A stretch of DNA of 48,155 nucleotides from Archaeoglobaceae archaeon (GCA_026988525.1 JALSLC010000024.1:1-48155); one strand, 5' to 3'; counted from the first letter of the stretch, positions 36,332-44,949 are shown. Made by a program: numbers and translations. The notes: generated by a model not told the origin, from the sequence alone.

Positions 36332-37183
36332 CTAATTTAGTATGCTTTTATAGTGACTTTTAACTCTAAACATGATTATACCATCCTTTTCAAACATATC
36401 TAAGGCTCCTCTCTCACATAAATCGCTTAAATGCCCCCTAATTGGAGGCATTATTACTAAGTTTGCTCTTATACCTTTAAAGTTATATTTTTTAGCGAAG
36501 TGCGAGAAAATTTCGCATTCTGCTACTTCTTCTCTCTCTTTAACAAATTCATATATCTCCCTATCTACTTTTTCAAGCATTTTTAAATTGTATTTCATTA
36601 TTTTTATACCCTCTTTTTTATTATCAATGATATCACAATGTCCAAGAACAAGAACATCCCAATCTAAGTCCTTCACAGCATTTATACTTTCAGCCATTAA
36701 ACGTGGATCTACATAGTAAAGTATTCCAAACTTCTCCCAGCACTTAGGACTATGAATAGCATCACCCACAACAAAGATTGAATCTATTAAATAGGCCGTA
36801 TGTCCCGGCGTATGCCCTGGCATTTTTATAGATATTTCCATTTCATCTGAAAAGTAATCAACTTTAACACCCCTTCCAAGGAAGTAGGGTGTTACAACTT
36901 TCTCAGGTAGTTTTGCCCAGCTATACATACCCCTCCAGTTTATTTCAGGGTTTTCAACGAAAGGTAACTCTGACCTTGGAGCCAATATCTTAGCTTTATT
37001 TTTTAGCATAAATGCATCTCCAAAATGGTCTGCATGTCCATGCGTTATCAAAACTTGATTTACATTCTCGTACACATTTTTTCCAACATTTGGATCGATT
37101 ACTATGCCAAGTTTTTTGAAAATTGTTGTATTAACTTCAAATCTTCCAGAATAAACTATAAAATTTTCGCATTCATACTTCAT
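36332..37183 (-). CDS. Metallo-beta-lactamase-fold hydrolase
   Basis: This MBL-fold enzyme has the complete metal motif THGHADHFGD (about residues 50-59), 'KMPGHTPGHTAYLID' (about 129-143), 'VVGDAIHSP' and 'VLGHCDII', so both metal sites look intact. The start is ATG 37183 (MKYECENFIVYSG), giving 283 residues. The open frame continues 58 codons further into the complementary strand of the tRNA-Leu gene, but that part cannot be protein-coding. The last 60 residues are helical, with a possible small DNA-binding-like end. Glyoxalase II-like activity is typical, but the substrate is unknown. Confidence 0.82.
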   Translation of the reverse strand: MKYECENFIVYSGRFEVNTTIFKKLGIVIDPNVGKNVYENVNQVLITHGHADHFGDAFMLKNKAKILAPRSELPFVENPEINWRGMYSWAKLPEKVVTPYFLGRGVKVDYFSDEMEISIKMPGHTPGHTAYLIDSIFVVGDAIHSPKCWEKFGILYYVDPRLMAESINAVKDLDWDVLVLGHCDIIDNKKEGIKIMKYNLKMLEKVDREIYEFVKEREEVAECEIFSHFAKKYNFKGIRANLVIMPPIRGHLSDLCERGALDMFEKDGIIMFRVKSHYKSILN

Positions 37184-37256
37184 TATTCGGATACCGAAAC
37201 CAACGTTTATAAAACTTGCTATCGTTATTTGTCGAAATAAGCGACAGACCGAGGGT

Positions 37257-37264
37257 TTTATAAA
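37257..37264 (+). promoter_or_regulatory. TATA box of the tRNA-Leu gene
   Basis: TTTATAAA lies 24-31 bases before the first base of the tRNA, the normal archaeal distance, with a GAGGG stretch just upstream where a BRE would sit. Confidence 0.6.
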
Positions 37265-37287
37265 CTGTTTGAATAACATGTATATAA

Positions 37288-37372
37288 GCGGGGGTTGCCG
37301 AGCCAGGCCAAAGGCGGGAGACTCAAGATCTCCTCCCGTAGGGGTCCGTGGGTTCAAATCCCACCCCCCGCA
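37288..37372 (+). tRNA. tRNA-Leu, anticodon CAA
   Basis: The 85-base gene folds as a class II tRNA. The seven-base acceptor stem is GCGGGGG with CCCCCGC. The D-arm lies around TTGCCGAGCC. The anticodon stem GGAGA/TCTCC holds loop CTCAAGA with anticodon CAA at 37324-37326. A long variable arm follows, then the T stem GTGGG/CCCAC with loop TTCAAAT. The discriminator is A at 37372, and CCA is not encoded. No intron is present. It is very GC-rich compared with the surroundings, as expected in a thermophile. Confidence 0.95.
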
Positions 37373-37409
37373 CTAAGTTTTTAAAGGTTAAAATACAGAA
37401 ATTATTATA

Positions 37410-37736
37410 ATGACTAATCAACTAAGGTTGTTGGCAATCAAAGAATACCTTGATGATTCAGATGATAAATCTGATAAAGAAAGTGAAGAACTGTCCGCTT
37501 CCAATGCTTTAGTTCACATAATAGTGGGAATTATAGCAATGTTACTTTCTTATATAGTCTTTTATATTACACCTTACATTAAACTATCGTTTTTTGGATT
37601 TATCTCTGGTTTGCTTTCTTACCTTTTGTTAGTAACAGATATAGCATTCTTCATAGTTGGGTTTTTTACATTACTACAGGGCTTACTGGAGATGGGTGTA
37701 GCTATATTTTTGGCTTTGTTCGATCGTAAATCGTAA
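37410..37736 (+). CDS. Small membrane protein of unknown function
   Basis: The 108-residue product has a soluble, acidic N-terminal part (about residues 13-30, rich in Asp, Ser, Glu and Lys). Two to three membrane helices follow (about 34-55, 60-82 and 83-102). It ends FDRKS. I do not recognise a family. The start ATG 37410 has no clear ribosome binding site, and a TATA-like TTTTTAAAGG lies about 30 bases upstream. The gene stands alone between tRNA-Leu and nifB. Confidence 0.6.
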   Translation: MTNQLRLLAIKEYLDDSDDKSDKESEELSASNALVHIIVGIIAMLLSYIVFYITPYIKLSFFGFISGLLSYLLLVTDIAFFIVGFFTLLQGLLEMGVAIFLALFDRKS

Positions 37737-37891
37737 CTTTATTTTTTTGATAATACAATAGCAATCTCAAGAAATTGTAAATATTTAGCATTAGTTCTAT
37801 TAACAGCTATGAAACCTTAGGAGATATTAATAAAAATAGCAAATGTATTAAGAAGAAAGTAAATTTATTTCACAAATAGAATTTTATTCTA
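37737..37891 (+). promoter_or_regulatory. Intergenic region with probable nifB promoter
   Basis: These 155 bases hold no gene that I can see. AAATTTATTT at 37861-37870 lies 22-31 bases before the nifB ATG, fitting a TATA box and an almost leaderless mRNA. No GGAA-N6-TTCC operator or palindrome shared with the nifH upstream region was found. Confidence 0.4.
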
Positions 37892-38719
37892 ATGACTCTT
37901 AGCCCCTTCATGTATCAGCAATACGAATTGCTAAAACACCCGTGTTACAACAATTGCTCACACGCTAAGTACTCCAGAATTCACCTTCCAGTTGCCAAGA
38001 GATGCAATATACAGTGCAACTACTGTAGCAGAAAGTTTAGTAAAAAGGGCAATGTACCGGGGACGTGTGAAAGAATCATTTCTCCAAGAGAAGTAGAATC
38101 TTATCTGGAAAGAATTATAGAGAAAATTCCTGAAGAAACGACTACTCTCGGTATATCTGGTCCGGGTGAACCTTTATTTAACAAAGAGACTTTTGAGACT
38201 TTGAAAATTGTTAGAGAAAAGTATCCCAATTTGTACAGGTGCGTAGCAACAAATGGATTACTCCTTGAAGATGTAATAGACAAGTTGCTGGAGTGCGATG
38301 TAACTCACGTAACTGTGACTTTAAACACAATATATCCAAAGACAGCATCCAAGATATACTCATGGGTAAACTATGGTAAAATATACTATGGGCTGGAAGC
38401 AGGAGAAGTAATTGTTGAAAAGCAGATAAATGGTATAATCGAGGCATCTAAAGCTGGATTACTTATAAAGATAAACACAGTATATATCCCCGGAATAAAT
38501 GATAGAGAAGTGGTTGATGTTGCAAAAGTAGTTTCAAACTATGCGTACATAATGAATATAATGCCTCTAATACCTAATGGTAAATTCTCTAACCTTAGAA
38601 TGCCGACTGTAGAGGAAATTGAAAATGCCAGAAATGCTGCTTCTCGGTATATTAGGCAGTTCTACCACTGCAAGCTGTGTAGGGCTGATGCATATGGTGT
38701 CCCTGGAAAGTTGTTTTGA
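37892..38719 (+). CDS. nifB: Nitrogenase cofactor radical SAM enzyme NifB
   Basis: NifB fuses two [4Fe-4S] clusters and inserts a carbide from SAM to make NifB-co, the core of FeMo-co. The 275-residue product is the short archaeal form without a NifX-like tail. It shows HPCYNNC (Cys18, Cys22), the radical SAM motif CNIQCNYC (Cys38, Cys42, Cys45), 'GISGPGEPLFN' (about 88-98) and the C-terminal CKLCRADAYGVPG that is diagnostic of NifB. ATG 37892 has no ribosome binding site and a TATA-like box nearby. nifE starts inside its last 26 bases, so nifB-nifE-nifN is one operon. Confidence 0.96.
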   Translation: MTLSPFMYQQYELLKHPCYNNCSHAKYSRIHLPVAKRCNIQCNYCSRKFSKKGNVPGTCERIISPREVESYLERIIEKIPEETTTLGISGPGEPLFNKETFETLKIVREKYPNLYRCVATNGLLLEDVIDKLLECDVTHVTVTLNTIYPKTASKIYSWVNYGKIYYGLEAGEVIVEKQINGIIEASKAGLLIKINTVYIPGINDREVVDVAKVVSNYAYIMNIMPLIPNGKFSNLRMPTVEEIENARNAASRYIRQFYHCKLCRADAYGVPGKLF

Positions 38720-39929
38720 AACTAAGGCTGGAGATTTTACCGAGAGGGGCTGCTCTCTTCTTGGTTGTAGAGTTGTTGTTTGTGGACAAGTAAAGAATGT
38801 TGTTCATTTAGTTCATTCACCCATAGGCTGTGCTTATTATTCTTGGGATTACAGAATGGATACAAAGGGATACTGTTTTACTACAGATATGAATGAAATA
38901 GACATAGTTTTTGGGGGAGAAAATAAATTACTAAAAGCTGTACTTTTAGCTATAGAAGAATTTAGTCCGGATGCAGTTTTTATTTACGAAACTTGTAGCA
39001 CCAGTATCATAGGGGATGACATCCAAGCTGTAGCGAAAAAAGCGAGTGATTTAACTGGAATACCAGTCATAGCATTTAACTGTGCTGGGTTTAGAGGTAA
39101 AAGTCAGAATTTCGGACATAGAATTGCAAATCTTGGACTGTTTAATATCATCTTAGATGGGGAAAGGAAAGAAATGGTAAATACGGTTAATTTGATAGGT
39201 GACTTTAATAAAAAAGATTCAGAAATACTTGAAAGACTGTTTGGAGAAATAGGTATAAAAGTTATTTGTACATTTACAGCTAATGCTACTATAGATAAAA
39301 TTAGAGATATGAAAAATGCTGAACTAAACATTGTTATGTGTAGTAAAAGCTCTATATTTTTAGCGGAGTTGATGGAGGAAAAGTATGGAATACCTTACGT
39401 AGAATTAAACTTTTTTGGTTTAGACAACTGCTGTAAATCTTTATATAAAATATCAGAATATTTCAATAATTTAAATGTTGAAGAGGTAATACACGAAAAT
39501 ATGAGTTGGATTAAAATGAAGATTGATAAATATAAAAATATTTTGGAAGATAAAAGAGTATTTATATGTCATGGGGCTCAAAGAGCCATATACTGGATAA
39601 AACCATTCGAAGAGCTTGGAATGAAAGTTGTTGGAATAGCCACTCATTTTGGAGGAGAAATACCAAACTTTGATGGATTGGTAGTAGATAACTTAAGCAG
39701 CGATGAGCTTGAAAAAATACTTGAAAAAGTTAGGCCAGATATCGTCGTATCTGATGATAAAATAAGACATTTAGTGCATAAAATGTCTATACCATTTTTT
39801 AATGGTAGAGGTCAGAATAGAGGATACTCAGGATTCGAAGGTTTCCTCAACTTTGCTAAAGATGTGGGTGAAACTTTAAATGCTAAATTGTGGTACTTGG
39901 CAAGAGATTTCGGAGGTTTTAACGTATGA
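38694..39929 (+). CDS. nifE: Nitrogenase cofactor scaffold subunit NifE
   Basis: NifE with NifN forms the scaffold on which NifB-co becomes FeMo-co. It is a paralogue of NifD. Using ATG 38694 the protein has 411 residues, shorter than proteobacterial NifE (about 475) because the N-terminal extension is missing. P-cluster-like cysteines are Cys20 (TERGC), Cys46 (SPIGC) and Cys101 (ETCSTSIIGDD), and 'NIVMCSKSS' supplies the cofactor cysteine position. The FeMo-co histidine of NifD is replaced: NGRGQNRG stands where NifD has NSHSYERG. This marks it as NifE rather than a second NifD. The start lies within nifB. GTG 38697 or ATG 38688 are alternatives. It is AT-rich, unlike nifD. Confidence 0.92.
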   Translation: MVSLESCFETKAGDFTERGCSLLGCRVVVCGQVKNVVHLVHSPIGCAYYSWDYRMDTKGYCFTTDMNEIDIVFGGENKLLKAVLLAIEEFSPDAVFIYETCSTSIIGDDIQAVAKKASDLTGIPVIAFNCAGFRGKSQNFGHRIANLGLFNIILDGERKEMVNTVNLIGDFNKKDSEILERLFGEIGIKVICTFTANATIDKIRDMKNAELNIVMCSKSSIFLAELMEEKYGIPYVELNFFGLDNCCKSLYKISEYFNNLNVEEVIHENMSWIKMKIDKYKNILEDKRVFICHGAQRAIYWIKPFEELGMKVVGIATHFGGEIPNFDGLVVDNLSSDELEKILEKVRPDIVVSDDKIRHLVHKMSIPFFNGRGQNRGYSGFEGFLNFAKDVGETLNAKLWYLARDFGGFNV

Positions 39930-41194
39930 TAGATGTGTTTTGTAACAATTTACCTTTAAAAGTTAATCCTCCTAAGATGTGCCAACTTACAGGAGTTGTG
40001 CTTGCGACACTTGGTATAAATGGAGCTATACCGCTTATACACGGATCTCAAGGATGTTCAAATTTTGTAAAACACCTAATGTCCAAGCACTTTAAAGAAC
40101 CTATGGATATTGCTACAACTGCTTTAAACGAGAAAGTAATTGCAGCTGGTGGAGAGAAAAGATTGCTTAATGCTATAAAAAATTTAAGAGACAGGTTGGA
40201 TCCAGAATTGATAGTGGTTATGACAACTTGTCTTACTGAAACAATAGGTGATAACTTAGGCGTAGTTAAGGATTGCGTTGTTGTTAGAACTCCGTCTTAC
40301 TCTGGAACACATGTTGAAGGTTATGACAGTGCAATAAAGGAAATTATAAAGTTTTTAGCTGATGATTGTATTGAAAGAAAGAACAGTATTAATGTTATAA
40401 GTGGTTTTGTAAATCCCGCTGATGTTAGAGAGTTGAAAAAAATTTTAACTTTAATGGGTGTTGAGCACACCATACTGACAGATTTAACATCCTTAGATAT
40501 GCCCATATTAAAAAAGAGAAGGAGTGATACTACAGTTGAAAAAATAAGAGAGTCTGTAAATGCTATTGCCACTTTTAGTTTTGGAAAGGAAGGAAAAAGT
40601 GGAGGAGAGTATCTTGAAAAATTTGGAGTAAATAATTTAAATCTTAGATTTCCTATTGGTATAATCAATACAGATAGATTTTTACTTAAGGTTTCTGAAA
40701 TTACGGGAGCTGAAATATCGGATAAAGTAGTTGAAGAAAGGAATTATGCTCTTGATGGAATGGTTGATGTTAGTCACGTTTTAAGGGGGAAAAAAGTAGC
40801 TATATTCGGCGATGTGGATAAAGTTATTGCCCTCTCAGAATTTGCATTTGAAGTTGGTATGAAAGTAAAGGCAGTTCTAATTCCAGTAAAGTGCGAACGC
40901 TTTGTAAACGAAATGGAATACATAGCTGTTAAAAATAATTCTAAGATTGCTGTTTTTGAGAACTCCGATCTATACACATTACATAAGTTTTTGAGAGATA
41001 ATCCTGTCGATGTTTTAATAGGGGATTATAGAGGAAGATATATAGCTGAAAAAGAGAAAATACCTCTCTTAAGAGTGGGTTTTCCTGTGTGCGATAGATT
41101 CGGATATCATAGAAAGCCTATTTTTTGCTACGCTGGAGCTTTGAGGATGGCCGAAGAAATGGCAAACTTAATTGTTGGGAAATACTATGGGTAA
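39926..41194 (+). CDS. nifN: Nitrogenase cofactor scaffold subunit NifN
   Basis: NifN is the NifK-like partner of NifE. The 422-residue product begins near 'NPPKMCQLTGVVLATLGING' (Cys19), then 'GSQGCSNF' (Cys44) and 'TTCLTETIGD' (Cys102). It thus keeps cysteines at all three NifK P-cluster positions, more than bacterial NifN usually does. 'HFKEPMDIATTALNE', 'SYSGTHVEGYDSA' and 'GFPVCDRFGYHRKPIFCYAGA' in part match the family. ATG 39926 overlaps the nifE stop as ATGA. Position after nifB-nifE decides NifN over a second NifK. A 95-base gap follows before nifV. Confidence 0.92.
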   Translation: MIDVFCNNLPLKVNPPKMCQLTGVVLATLGINGAIPLIHGSQGCSNFVKHLMSKHFKEPMDIATTALNEKVIAAGGEKRLLNAIKNLRDRLDPELIVVMTTCLTETIGDNLGVVKDCVVVRTPSYSGTHVEGYDSAIKEIIKFLADDCIERKNSINVISGFVNPADVRELKKILTLMGVEHTILTDLTSLDMPILKKRRSDTTVEKIRESVNAIATFSFGKEGKSGGEYLEKFGVNNLNLRFPIGIINTDRFLLKVSEITGAEISDKVVEERNYALDGMVDVSHVLRGKKVAIFGDVDKVIALSEFAFEVGMKVKAVLIPVKCERFVNEMEYIAVKNNSKIAVFENSDLYTLHKFLRDNPVDVLIGDYRGRYIAEKEKIPLLRVGFPVCDRFGYHRKPIFCYAGALRMAEEMANLIVGKYYG

Positions 41195-41257
41195 TTTTTA
41201 AAATATATTAAGAAAGATTATGAATGTTTAATCAGAAAATTCTTTTTTTCGTAAATA

Positions 41258-41267
41258 AATTTTTATG
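41258..41267 (+). promoter_or_regulatory. Probable TATA box of nifV-modABC
   Basis: AATTTTTATG lies 23-32 bases before the nifV ATG, in a 95-base gap after nifN. The distance predicts a leader of only a few bases. A separate promoter for nifV-modABC is likely. No operator-like palindrome was seen. Confidence 0.4.
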
Positions 41268-41289
41268 CTGAATTTATATCTTCAAGTGT

Positions 41290-42390
41290 ATGGTATTCTA
41301 CGACACAACACTGAGGGATGGAGAACAAACACCAGGAGTTAGCTTTACACCAGAGCAAAAACTTGAAATCGCAATAGCCTTAGATGAAATAGGGATACAA
41401 GAAATAGAAGCAGGATTTCCTGTTGTCTCTAACAGAGAATTCAAGGCCGTTAAAGAGATAGCCAACCAATCTTTAAATGCAAGAGTGTTCGCCTTTTGTC
41501 GAGCTAAAATAGGGGATGTAAATACTGCTTTAAAATGCGATGTTGATGGAATAGTTGTAGCTACTTCCTTAAGTGAAAGGCATTTAAAGTACAAACTTAA
41601 GAGGTCATTTGAAGCCGTTTTTAGAGAGGCTATAGATGTTCTTGAATATGCAAAAGATCACGTTTTTGTTTCTTTTACAACAGAAGATGCCACGAGAATA
41701 CCTTTGAGTAAGCTTGTGGATATATATAGTGCTGCACTCGAATTTGCTGACAGAGTGCACATCTCAGATACCGTTGGTATTGCTACAACTGAGTTGATTG
41801 AATGTTACGTTCCAGCCATAAAGTCCTTAGGAGGAGAGGTGTTGTGTCACCTTCATAACGACTTTGGAATGGCTACTGCTAATAGTATTAGAGCTGTAAT
41901 ATGTGGTGCAGATAGGGTAGCTGTTACAGTTAATGGAATTGGTGAGAGGTGTGGAAACGCCTGCTTGCAGGAAGTAGCTACAGCACTCGAAATACTATAC
42001 GGCGTAGATACTGGATTAAAGTTGGATAAAATGTGTGAAATAGCTAAACTTGTGGAAAAGTACTCAGGAATTCCTGTTCATCCAATTTCACCAGTTATAG
42101 GTGAAAATGCTTTTACCCATGAAAGTGGTATGCATGTAGCAGGAATCTTAGAAAATCCAGAAACCTACGAACCATATCCTCCTGAAATGGTCGGTCAGAA
42201 AAGAAAGATTGTACTTGGAAAGCACTCTGGGAGAAAGAGCATAGTTTACAAGATGAGTGAAATTAATACTGAAAACAATGGAAACTACAGTATAGATGAA
42301 ATTTTGAAGATAGTAAAAGAAATTCATGAAAGAGGTTATTCTGTTACAGATAAAGTTTTTAGAACTATTTGTGAAAATATTGGAAATTGA
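41290..42390 (+). CDS. nifV: Homocitrate synthase NifV
   Basis: NifV condenses acetyl-CoA and 2-oxoglutarate to homocitrate, the organic ligand of FeMo-co. The 366-residue LeuA/NifV-family protein has 'YDTTLRDGEQTPGVSF' (about residues 4-19), 'HLHNDFGMATAN' (about 180-191), 'GIGERCGNACLQEVATAL' (about 216-233) and 'HESGMHVAGIL' with 'LGKHSGRKS' near the C-terminus. By sequence alone it could be an AksA-like enzyme or another re/si homologue. The location between nifBEN and modABC supports NifV. modA follows nine bases after the stop. Confidence 0.88.
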   Translation: MVFYDTTLRDGEQTPGVSFTPEQKLEIAIALDEIGIQEIEAGFPVVSNREFKAVKEIANQSLNARVFAFCRAKIGDVNTALKCDVDGIVVATSLSERHLKYKLKRSFEAVFREAIDVLEYAKDHVFVSFTTEDATRIPLSKLVDIYSAALEFADRVHISDTVGIATTELIECYVPAIKSLGGEVLCHLHNDFGMATANSIRAVICGADRVAVTVNGIGERCGNACLQEVATALEILYGVDTGLKLDKMCEIAKLVEKYSGIPVHPISPVIGENAFTHESGMHVAGILENPETYEPYPPEMVGQKRKIVLGKHSGRKSIVYKMSEINTENNGNYSIDEILKIVKEIHERGYSVTDKVFRTICENIGN

Positions 42391-42399
42391 GGTGGTTTA

Positions 42400-43167
42400 A
42401 TGGAGAAAAAGCTGGTATTACTCTTAGTTGTATTGTTGAGTTGTGTTTTATTGGGTTGTACTCAAAAACAACAGGAAAAAACACTCCATGTTTATTCTGG
42501 AGCTGGTATGAGGAAACCAATGGATAAGATTGCCAAAATGTTTGAAAAGGAATACGGTGTTAAAGTTCTATGCGATTACGCTGGTAGTGGTTATCTACTT
42601 GCAAAAATTGAATCAACTAAGAGTGGTGATATATTTGTTCCAGGAGATTATATTTACGTTAAAAAACTAATTGAAAAGGGTGATATTATTAAGTATAAGA
42701 ATCTATCCAAGCATATTCCAGTTATCGTTGTTCCAAAAGGAAATCCTAAACATATAACATGCTTAGAGGATTTAGCAAAGCCGGGAGTTAAGTTAGCCAT
42801 AGGAGATAGAAACATAGCAATTGGAATAGCAATGAATAAGATCCTCGACAAAGCAAACAAGTATAATCCCGGAATAAAAGAGAAGATATTGAAGAATGTT
42901 GTTGTAAAGGGTGCTACTGTAAAGCAAGTTCTATTTTATGTATTGGAAGGGCAAGTAGATGCAGGGGTTATATGGAAAGCTGATGCTTTAGAAAATAAGA
43001 ACAAGCTTGAGATAATACCAATAAATGAAAGTTACAACGTAATAAAAACAATACCTATAGCTATTCTAAAGTTCACAAAAGATAAGAAATTAGCAAACGA
43101 GTTCTATAACTTTACATTGACCAAGGGTAGGCGCGTATTTGAAGAATATGGATTTACGTTAATATGA
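42400..43167 (+). CDS. modA: Molybdate-binding lipoprotein ModA
   Basis: ModA captures molybdate (or tungstate) outside the membrane. The 255-residue protein has a lipoprotein signal with lipobox LLGC (Cys20). The binding-fold segments are 'LHVYSGAGMRKPMDKIAKMF' in part (about 29-48), 'DYAGSGYLLAKIE', 'GDIFVPGDY' and 'VLEGQVDAGVIWKADAL' (about 183-199). The length is that of bacterial ModA and is shorter than the about 340-residue WtpA/ModA proteins known from Archaeoglobus and Pyrococcus. ATG 42400 follows GAGGTGGT. Its stop overlaps modB. Confidence 0.9.
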   Translation: MEKKLVLLLVVLLSCVLLGCTQKQQEKTLHVYSGAGMRKPMDKIAKMFEKEYGVKVLCDYAGSGYLLAKIESTKSGDIFVPGDYIYVKKLIEKGDIIKYKNLSKHIPVIVVPKGNPKHITCLEDLAKPGVKLAIGDRNIAIGIAMNKILDKANKYNPGIKEKILKNVVVKGATVKQVLFYVLEGQVDAGVIWKADALENKNKLEIIPINESYNVIKTIPIAILKFTKDKKLANEFYNFTLTKGRRVFEEYGFTLI

Positions 43168-43937
43168 GGCGAGTTTTTCTTGTATTTTTTATTTTAATGA
43201 TACTGTCAGTAATACTGTCCATAGCTAGTAATATAACACCCTCAGTAATCACCAAAGCTCTAAATTCCAAAGAAGTGCAGTTTGCAGTATTTTTAAGTCT
43301 AAAATCAGCTTTAGTTGCTACAATATTAGCACTAATAGTTGGTGTTCCCACAGCATACACTCTCGCTCGATCGAATTTTGCATTAAAAGAGCTGGTAGAT
43401 AGTCTTGTAGATTTACCAGTTGTATTACCTCCACTAATCAGCGGTTTCGGTCTTCTACTGTTTTTTGGAGACACACCTATAGGGAAGTTTATTTCAAGTT
43501 ATATCAACGTAATTTTTACGCCATTAGGCATAATAGTGGCTCAATTTTTTATAGCCACTCCGTTTGTAATTAGAACTGTTAGAGCTGTTTTTGAAAACAT
43601 AGACCCGAAGTATGAACTTGTTGCTATGAATCTCGGAGCATCAAAAACTGAATGCTTTTTCAACATAGTTTTACCTATGGCAAGAAAAGGTATTTTAGCG
43701 GGGGCCATTCTTGCTTGGGCGAGATGTATGGGTGAATTTGGTGCAACTCTTATGCTTGCAGGGGCTACAAGAATGAGAACAGAAACACTACCGATAGCAG
43801 TCTATCTAAATATTTCTATTGGAAATATCAATTTAGCTCTTGCAATATCTTTGATTATGTTAACAATTGCTGTACTAACAATAGCTTCAATAAAAATTAT
43901 AGTTGGTGGGTTTAATGTTGGAAATATTAGGGGTTAA
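43164..43937 (+). CDS. modB: Molybdate ABC transporter permease ModB
   Basis: The 257-residue inner-membrane permease has about six membrane segments. 'TAYTLARSNFALKELVDSLVDLPVVLPPLISGFGLLL' (read in parts, about residues 52-90) and the coupling motif 'EFGATLMLAGATRMRTETLPIAVYL' in part (about 191-215) are the ModB/CysT-type signatures. ATG 43164 overlaps the modA stop (ATGA). modC starts inside its last 23 bases. The three mod genes are thus a tight operon downstream of nifV. Confidence 0.94.
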   Translation: MRRVFLVFFILMILSVILSIASNITPSVITKALNSKEVQFAVFLSLKSALVATILALIVGVPTAYTLARSNFALKELVDSLVDLPVVLPPLISGFGLLLFFGDTPIGKFISSYINVIFTPLGIIVAQFFIATPFVIRTVRAVFENIDPKYELVAMNLGASKTECFFNIVLPMARKGILAGAILAWARCMGEFGATLMLAGATRMRTETLPIAVYLNISIGNINLALAISLIMLTIAVLTIASIKIIVGGFNVGNIRG

Positions 43938-44949
43938 GAAAAAGTTAGAGTACTTTGATTTACAAGTAGATAACCTGAAAATAAATAGTGGTGAGTATTT
44001 TATTTTTCTTGGATTGAGTGGCGCCGGAAAAACAACACTATTAGAAATAATAGCAGGTTTTAGAAAACCAGATTTTGGTAAAATAATCTTAAACGGAGAA
44101 GATATAACTAATAAACCTGTGAATGAAAGAAAAATCTCAATTTGTAATGAATATCTCTTTCCACATATGAACGTTTACGACAATATAGCTTATGGCATAA
44201 GAAAAAAGAAAGATAAAAAAAGAAAAGTTATTGAGTTGGCAGAAATGCTTGGAATAGAAAATTTACTTGACAGAAAAATAGACACTCTTAGCGCAGGAGA
44301 GAGACAGAGGGTTGCTATAGCAAGAGCTTTAGCAGTAGAACCTGAAGTAATTTTGCTTGATGAACCCCTTAACTCTTTGGATAGGCTAACTCACGAATCG
44401 CTAATGGTAGAACTTAGGAAGTTGAATGAGAATACTAATACTACATTTATACATGTAACTCACGATTTTATAGAAGCTATAGCTTTGGCAGATAGAATAG
44501 CTATAATAAGAAGAGGAAAAATAGAACAATGTGAAGAAGTTGAAAAAATATTAAAAAATCCAAAAAATGAATTTGTTGCAAAATTTGTCGGTGTAAAAAA
44601 TCTATTAGATGGAGTTATTTATAGAAAGAACAGTAGTTATGTGCTTGATTGTGGATTAAAATTGAGAGTTAATACAGAATATGAAGGCAAAGTGAGAGTT
44701 GGTATAAGGCCTGAAAATATAATGATTATATCAAGCGAGAATTGTAGATTCGTGAAAGATAATATATTTGAGGCTGAAGTAGTTGATATAATTCCCCTTA
44801 CACTTTCTACTACACAGGTTGTTTTGAATGTTGACGGAGTAGAATTAGTGGCTGAAACTGTAAAATCAAAAATTTTGAGAATGGGGTTGAAAAAAGGTAG
44901 TAAAGTAAAAATTAGTATAACTGACGTAAGCATAATAAAAGCTTCATAA
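43915..44949 (+). CDS. modC: Molybdate ABC transporter ATPase ModC
   Basis: ModC powers molybdate import. The 344-residue protein has Walker A 'GLSGAGKTT' (about residues 33-41), signature 'LSAGERQRVAIARAL' (about 124-138), Walker B 'VILLDEPLNSLD' and the switch histidine in 'HVTHDF'. A C-terminal TOBE-like domain (from about 225) may sense molybdate. The Q-loop is odd: the segment reads ICNEYLFPHMNV where Q-N-Y-A-L-F-P-H is usual, so the glutamine is Asn and one residue is missing. ATG 43915 follows GGTGGG by four bases and overlaps modB. Confidence 0.92.
   Translation: MLEILGVKKKLEYFDLQVDNLKINSGEYFIFLGLSGAGKTTLLEIIAGFRKPDFGKIILNGEDITNKPVNERKISICNEYLFPHMNVYDNIAYGIRKKKDKKRKVIELAEMLGIENLLDRKIDTLSAGERQRVAIARALAVEPEVILLDEPLNSLDRLTHESLMVELRKLNENTNTTFIHVTHDFIEAIALADRIAIIRRGKIEQCEEVEKILKNPKNEFVAKFVGVKNLLDGVIYRKNSSYVLDCGLKLRVNTEYEGKVRVGIRPENIMIISSENCRFVKDNIFEAEVVDIIPLTLSTTQVVLNVDGVELVAETVKSKILRMGLKKGSKVKISITDVSIIKAS

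Noticed and set aside
37184-37357. N-terminal extension of the minus-strand metallo-beta-lactamase-fold gene
   Set aside because: It is the complement of the tRNA-Leu gene and its promoter. The family start is ATG 37183.
38694-41194. Second nitrogenase (VnfDK or AnfDK) instead of NifEN
   Set aside because: The FeMo-co histidine is replaced in the NifD-like protein, there is no delta subunit gene, and the genes directly follow nifB.
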